From the NCBI GenBank assembly GCA_933226995.1, contig CAKOFP010000033.1, positions 1 through 8,964 of the forward strand: a DNA stretch of 8,964 nucleotides, in the 5' to 3' direction. This DNA is from Candidatus Nitrosopolaris rasttigaisensis (lineage in GTDB: Archaea; Thermoproteota; Nitrososphaeria; Nitrososphaerales; Nitrososphaeraceae). The position numbers and the translations under genes were made by a program. The notes under the pieces are model-generated. The model had not been told where the DNA came from. It searched no databases and saw only the letters and a program-made list of their open reading frames with translations. Positions 5,108 to 8,964 of this stretch are shown here, piece by piece. Position 1 is the first letter of the stretch. Every line of letters starts with the position of its first letter.

Positions 5108-6097
5108 TTGAACGAAATTCTCCAGTTAGACAATGTCAAGAAGTATTTTCCCATAAGGAGAAGTATCAAACAAATGTTCCGTAAGAACCACCAGTCTTAT
5201 GTCAGAGCTGTAGATGGTGTAAGTTTAACAATAGAGAAGGGAAAAGCGCTTGTCGTTGCTGGCGAGTCAGGATCCGGTAAGACTACTTTAGCGAGAATTA
5301 TTCTTCGAGCGATTGATCCTGACAGCGGATCGATAGTTTTTGATGGAGATGACATCACAGAATATGAAGGCAACAAATTGAAGAAGTTTCGGACAAATGT
5401 ACAAATGATACATCAAGATCCTTATACCTCGCTCGACCCTCGAATGAGAATATTAGATATAGTCATGGAACCTTTGAATATTCATAATAAGATCAAGTCA
5501 AAACAAGAAAGAATCGAAGACGTATTGGGATCTCTCGAGGAGGTACGATTAGAGCCTGCCACAGACATTGCTGAAAAATTTCCAAATATGCTTTCCGGAG
5601 GTCAGCGACAGAGAGTAGCTATAGCTAGATCGCTCGTTCTCAAACCAAAGCTAATTTTAGCCGATGAGCCCGTATCAATGCTTGATGTTTCTGTAAGGGC
5701 GGAAATACTTGAGTTATTGAAAAACTTGAAAGACAGGCTTAAACTTTCATACCTATATATCACGCACGATCTTTCGACTGCCAGATATCTCGGTGATGAG
5801 ATCGGGATTATGTATGCTGGGAAGATAGTTGAAGGAGGACCAATAGAACAAGTCTTACTGAACCCACTTCACCCATATACACAGGCGTTGTTAGATGCAA
5901 TTTCGGAACCTGAACCACAGAATTTGGAAAAGGAAAAAATCATCCGGATTAAGCAAGGTGAGACAAGAGACAGACCTCATACCGGTTGTAGATTCATTCA
6001 TAGATGTCTTTATTCTATGGATATCTGCAATAGTGATCCCCTATTAGCTGGCGAGGAAGACAACCATTATGTATCGTGCTTCATTTACCCTGTGTAG
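5108..6097 (+). CDS. Oligopeptide/dipeptide-type ABC transporter ATPase (OppF/DppF-like)
   Basis: A 329-aa complete cytoplasmic ATPase of the peptide/nickel uptake family. Walker A is GESGSGKTT (52-60), the Q-loop glutamine is Q103 in HQDPYTSLDPR, the signature is LSGGQRQRV (162-170), Walker B is LILADEP (182-188) with catalytic E187, and the switch histidine is H220 in YITHD. The C-terminal extension is the oligo_HPY domain: HPYTQALLDAISEP (255-268), then a cysteine set C294, C300, C307 and C324 in the usual GCRF..RC....C......C order. The start is a TTG at 5108; no ATG or GTG lies in frame between it and the stop at 5090-5092, and the resulting N-terminus (EILQLDNVKKYFPI) fits the family. 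These ATPases normally pair with an OppD-type ATPase, two permeases and a binding protein. None is next to this gene in the window. The substrate is unknown. Confidence 0.9.
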   Translation: MNEILQLDNVKKYFPIRRSIKQMFRKNHQSYVRAVDGVSLTIEKGKALVVAGESGSGKTTLARIILRAIDPDSGSIVFDGDDITEYEGNKLKKFRTNVQMIHQDPYTSLDPRMRILDIVMEPLNIHNKIKSKQERIEDVLGSLEEVRLEPATDIAEKFPNMLSGGQRQRVAIARSLVLKPKLILADEPVSMLDVSVRAEILELLKNLKDRLKLSYLYITHDLSTARYLGDEIGIMYAGKIVEGGPIEQVLLNPLHPYTQALLDAISEPEPQNLEKEKIIRIKQGETRDRPHTGCRFIHRCLYSMDICNSDPLLAGEEDNHYVSCFIYPV

Positions 6098-6129
6098 CAG
6101 CAAGCCAAAATCTTAGTATATCAAGTGGA

Positions 6130-6321
6130 TTAAGTATGTAATCCGACTTGTCTATTTGATACTTCATGAGTTGGCCAAATTAGCGAATTTCTGAGGCTCC
6201 GTTGATGTTTTATCCGATTGAATATTTGGGTACTGTCTATAACCTTTCCGTGTTCCTTGGTTCCACCGATTCTTACTATCTCTTTCCAAAATTCCGGCGG
6301 CGTTCTCAAAGCTTGTCCCAT
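6130..6321 (-). CDS. Possible small protein downstream of smc (63 aa)
   Basis: Not recognised. The frame begins MGQALRTPPEFWKEIVRIGG and ends in a TAA at 6132-6130. It lies on the same strand as smc, 43 bases after the smc stop, so it could be cotranscribed. Its codons look coding: they are strongly purine-first and include Trp, Phe and Gly in a sensible mix. The ATG has no clear Shine-Dalgarno sequence, and a weak AT-rich stretch lies about 35-40 bases upstream. An in-frame TAG just before the ATG rules out a longer form. It is not the kleisin ScpA often found near smc genes. It may also be the leftover start of a decayed gene. An overlapping 64-codon frame on the same strand (6164-6358) looks less coding-like. 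Confidence 0.35.
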   Translation of the reverse strand: MGQALRTPPEFWKEIVRIGGTKEHGKVIDSTQIFNRIKHQRSLRNSLIWPTHEVSNRQVGLHT

Positions 6322-6364
6322 AACCCTTACCTACCGAGAAAATTAGCAACACGGACATATCGCA

Positions 6365-8964
6365 TTAGTTTGCACTTGCCTCAGATCTTATCTCTTGGAG
6401 AGCAAGTTGGCTCGGATGCTTGTACCTTACAACTTGAGATACTCCATCCTGGGAATAGACGCCATATATCAAGCTTGCATGAGCCACTGTAGCATCTTTC
6501 AAAGTAACCATAAGCATCTGATTATCCTTCGATCTTTCTAACAAGACCTTAGATAATCTTTCAGTATTTTGAGCATCAAGATGGGCATCAACCTCGTCCA
6601 TTAGATAGAATGGGGACGGTTTAAGTGATTGGAGTGCCAAAAGAAAAATTATAGCAGCCATCGTCTTCTCTCCCCCTGACAAAGCAGTGGACTCGCGTCC
6701 TGGTTTGCCTTGGAATTGAACCATTAACATTATGCCGTCTGAAAATTCGTCTTCCTTATTCTCTACTTCTAACCAGGCAGTTCCACCTGTTACTTCGGAG
6801 AAAGTCTGTCTTAAGTTACTATCAACCTTCTCAAATGCTTCCATGAAAACATTCTTCTTTTCCGTAACGATTTCTTCGATAAAGAGGACAATCGAGTGAC
6901 GTTCCTCATCCAACAGATTTCTTTTATTCGACATGCCTCTATATCCGTCAATTACTTCTACGTAAAGTTCATCGGCAAGTAGATTGATTCGAGTTTTTAT
7001 TGTATCAAACTCTGCTGTTAATTCTCCTATAATCGTATCAACGTCAAACGCCTCTAGCAAATCTTCGTATCCCAGCAACCTAAGATTATTGATTAGAGAT
7101 GATTCCTCGGAATTAAGATCCGATATATCTTTACCCACTAATGCAATATCTTTTTCAAGGGAACTATTTTCTTTGGAAAGCTTTCTTTCATTCTCCTTAA
7201 GCGCCTTTATTTTTTGCTCATATACTTGTAACTTACCATATGAAGTTCCGGCCGAATCTATTACTTGCTGTTCTCGATCTCTCTCAATTTGAAGCCTCGA
7301 TTCGACAGAATCCAAATCAATTTTTAATTCATACGCTCGGGCAATCTTCTCTTTCATTTCAGCTTCTAGTTCACTAGTTTCCTCTTTCAAGCTTTTTAAT
7401 CGTTCCAGTCCTATTCCAATCTCACTTTTCAGTACTTGTGAAGAAGTAAGTATGTCTTGTAAGTCAAGATTTTCTGTATCTATGGAACCTAAAATTTGAC
7501 CCCTTTTTGCATTCATTTGTCCTAGTTGGCTCCTGATAGAAACATCGGCCACGCCTTCCATTCTTTGGCAAACATGCTTTATGGTTAACCCGACCAATGA
7601 CAACCGTCTGCGCCATCCCTCTAGCTCGAGTGTTATGGATTCATATTGCGAGTGAACGGTAATATTTTCCAAAGTGAGTTGTTCAAGTTTTTTTTCGTCT
7701 TCTTGAACGAGCACCGCTAAATTAGAAATTCGTGTACCTAAATTAGCCATTTTTCTCTCTATTTCAAATTTGTCAGATTCTGAATGATCGAGTCTTAGTA
7801 CAATTTGTCTGAGGTCATTATCTTTCTCCTCAATTAATCTCCTCAATTTAGTCAGTAAATTTCTTAGAATACCAATAGAATTACTGAGAAGAAGTGCATG
7901 TGTTAGATCAGAAATTGTAGACCCAAAATCCGCTGACATAGATGCTACTGAAGGTTCGAAAAGCTCTCCCTCTACCGAGACCGATCTGCATCCCTCTCTA
8001 GCTAATAGGTACGCAACAGTTGGATTCTTCACAAGAGCGGTATTCCCAAAAAGGAAATTTGGGAGTTCCTTGTAGTCAGAATTTACGAAATCAGCAAGGC
8101 TACCAACGATATTAGGATCACCATCAGGAATGTAAGACCTTTTAACATTACGCACAATCTCCAGTGGAATGACCTTAAGGCGTGGTAAGTTTGTTTTTTT
8201 AGCATATTCAACAATCGAGATCATCGATTGGACACTGTCGACGACAAACGCTTTCATCCATTCTGAACCCGCCGCTAGAACAGCCCTCTCGTAATTTTTG
8301 TCCCACGTTATTATATTGTGGACCAGTCCCTCGATTCCAAACTCATTCGACATCTTCATCAATTCCGCTATGGCAACATCTTCGGTCATGGCATTTTTCG
8401 CAGTGGAAGCCTTTACTTCGTACTTTATAGTAAAAGTGTCTGCGGTTGACAGAAGGTTCGTCGATGTCTTGAGATTGGTTTGTAAAGTGGCTTTCATTTT
8501 TTTTAGGTTCTCAATTAGGCCGATCGCAGTATCCAACTTAGCCTTCTCGGAGTCGAGGGTGATGCAAAGATCGTTATGGAATTGCTTGTTTTTCTCAATA
8601 GCAGTTTTTAGCTCTAGATTTCCTGAATCAAGGCTGTTGTCTCTACCTGTCACTATTATCATTTTTTCCTCCAACCTGGCTATTGAAACGTCTAAATGGT
8701 TCTTAACTTCATTTAGCTTATTGTGCCGGCCTTCTAGTTTTCCTCTGATTTCAGCATGTCTATTAGCACTCGTTGACAATTCGCCTATCTGCGAACTCAT
8801 CGCAGCTAAATCAGATTTTAGAATAGATAACCTTCCATACCTTTCATCAACATTGGTTTTCTTTTCCTCTATCTGTAGATGTAAATTCTCGATTTTCTGG
8901 TTAATATTTTGCTTTTCTATTTCGACTGAAGCAATGCGCCTTTCAATCTGAATCAATCGCTGTT
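6365..8964 (-). CDS. smc: Chromosome segregation/condensin ATPase SMC (C-terminal part)
   Basis: The subunit of the SMC-kleisin complex that compacts and separates chromosomes by ATP-driven DNA loop handling. The frame is open through the window edge at 8964, so the N-terminal head with Walker A and part of the first coil lie outside; about 300 or more residues are missing, judging from a usual length near 1,170-1,200. Counting from the leucine at 8956, coiled coil 1 covers residues 1-200, the hinge about 203-350 (positions 7907-8350), coiled coil 2 about 360-690 and the C-terminal ATPase head about 690-863. The head has the signature LSGGEKTMAA (759-768), Walker B FYLMDE (783-788, catalytic E788), the D-loop DAHLD and MVTLKD at the switch position. 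In the hinge the family's EPSGxxxGG turn reads EPSVASMSAD. The promoter and start are not visible. Confidence 0.95.
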   Translation of the reverse strand, partial: QRLIQIERRIASVEIEKQNINQKIENLHLQIEEKKTNVDERYGRLSILKSDLAAMSSQIGELSTSANRHAEIRGKLEGRHNKLNEVKNHLDVSIARLEEKMIIVTGRDNSLDSGNLELKTAIEKNKQFHNDLCITLDSEKAKLDTAIGLIENLKKMKATLQTNLKTSTNLLSTADTFTIKYEVKASTAKNAMTEDVAIAELMKMSNEFGIEGLVHNIITWDKNYERAVLAAGSEWMKAFVVDSVQSMISIVEYAKKTNLPRLKVIPLEIVRNVKRSYIPDGDPNIVGSLADFVNSDYKELPNFLFGNTALVKNPTVAYLLAREGCRSVSVEGELFEPSVASMSADFGSTISDLTHALLLSNSIGILRNLLTKLRRLIEEKDNDLRQIVLRLDHSESDKFEIERKMANLGTRISNLAVLVQEDEKKLEQLTLENITVHSQYESITLELEGWRRRLSLVGLTIKHVCQRMEGVADVSIRSQLGQMNAKRGQILGSIDTENLDLQDILTSSQVLKSEIGIGLERLKSLKEETSELEAEMKEKIARAYELKIDLDSVESRLQIERDREQQVIDSAGTSYGKLQVYEQKIKALKENERKLSKENSSLEKDIALVGKDISDLNSEESSLINNLRLLGYEDLLEAFDVDTIIGELTAEFDTIKTRINLLADELYVEVIDGYRGMSNKRNLLDEERHSIVLFIEEIVTEKKNVFMEAFEKVDSNLRQTFSEVTGGTAWLEVENKEDEFSDGIMLMVQFQGKPGRESTALSGGEKTMAAIIFLLALQSLKPSPFYLMDEVDAHLDAQNTERLSKVLLERSKDNQMLMVTLKDATVAHASLIYGVYSQDGVSQVVRYKHPSQLALQEIRSEASAN

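Noticed and set aside
6202..6492. Plus-strand 96-codon frame running from the smc downstream region into the smc 3' end.
   Set aside because: It overlaps the conserved C-terminus of SMC in antisense and shows no recognisable motif.
8298..8951. Long plus-strand frame (217 codons) opposite smc.
   Set aside because: It is antisense to a strongly recognised SMC coiled coil and hinge; the long frame follows from the codon use of the smc strand.

Overview
The window looks like chromosomal DNA of an archaeon, most likely an ammonia-oxidising thaumarchaeon (Nitrososphaerales-like; the genus is a guess). The reasons are a eukaryote/archaea-type ribosomal protein eL15, an SMC ATPase, a small protein resembling a family I know mainly from Thaumarchaeota (DUF6659-like, from memory), and AT-rich TATA boxes about 30 bases ahead of several start codons, the pattern expected of leaderless or nearly leaderless archaeal transcripts. 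No rRNA, tRNA, CRISPR array, insertion sequence or phage gene was recognised.

Layout from left to right. Positions 1-569 hold only a doubtful small minus-strand frame and a short hairpin. At 570-971 (+) is a small disordered-looking protein with a very basic first half and an acidic tail. At 1184-1771 (+) is an HD-domain protein of the RelA/SpoT-hydrolase/Mesh1 type, which meets end to end a sugar-1-phosphate nucleotidyltransferase (1861-2637, -). A DUF6659-like gene (2861-3256, +) faces ribosomal protein eL15 (3408-3875, -). Upstream of eL15 on the same strand, with its own promoter, lies a D-3-phosphoglycerate dehydrogenase-type gene (4048-4998, -). It is divergent from an oligopeptide/dipeptide-type ABC ATPase (5108-6097, +). 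The right third is the C-terminal part of SMC (6365-8964, -), cut by the window edge, with a small possible gene (6130-6321, -) just downstream of it.

The genes are mostly single transcription units and belong to unrelated housekeeping tasks: translation (eL15), serine synthesis, chromosome organisation (SMC), peptide or related uptake, and nucleotide-sugar formation. I see no gene cluster that forms a clear new multi-gene system. The points most worth a second look are the two-part charged protein, the HD hydrolase that keeps its metal ligands but lacks the ED catalytic pair of ppGpp hydrolases, the eL15 tail that appears to run on in another frame, and a 9-bp perfect inverted repeat over the serA promoter.
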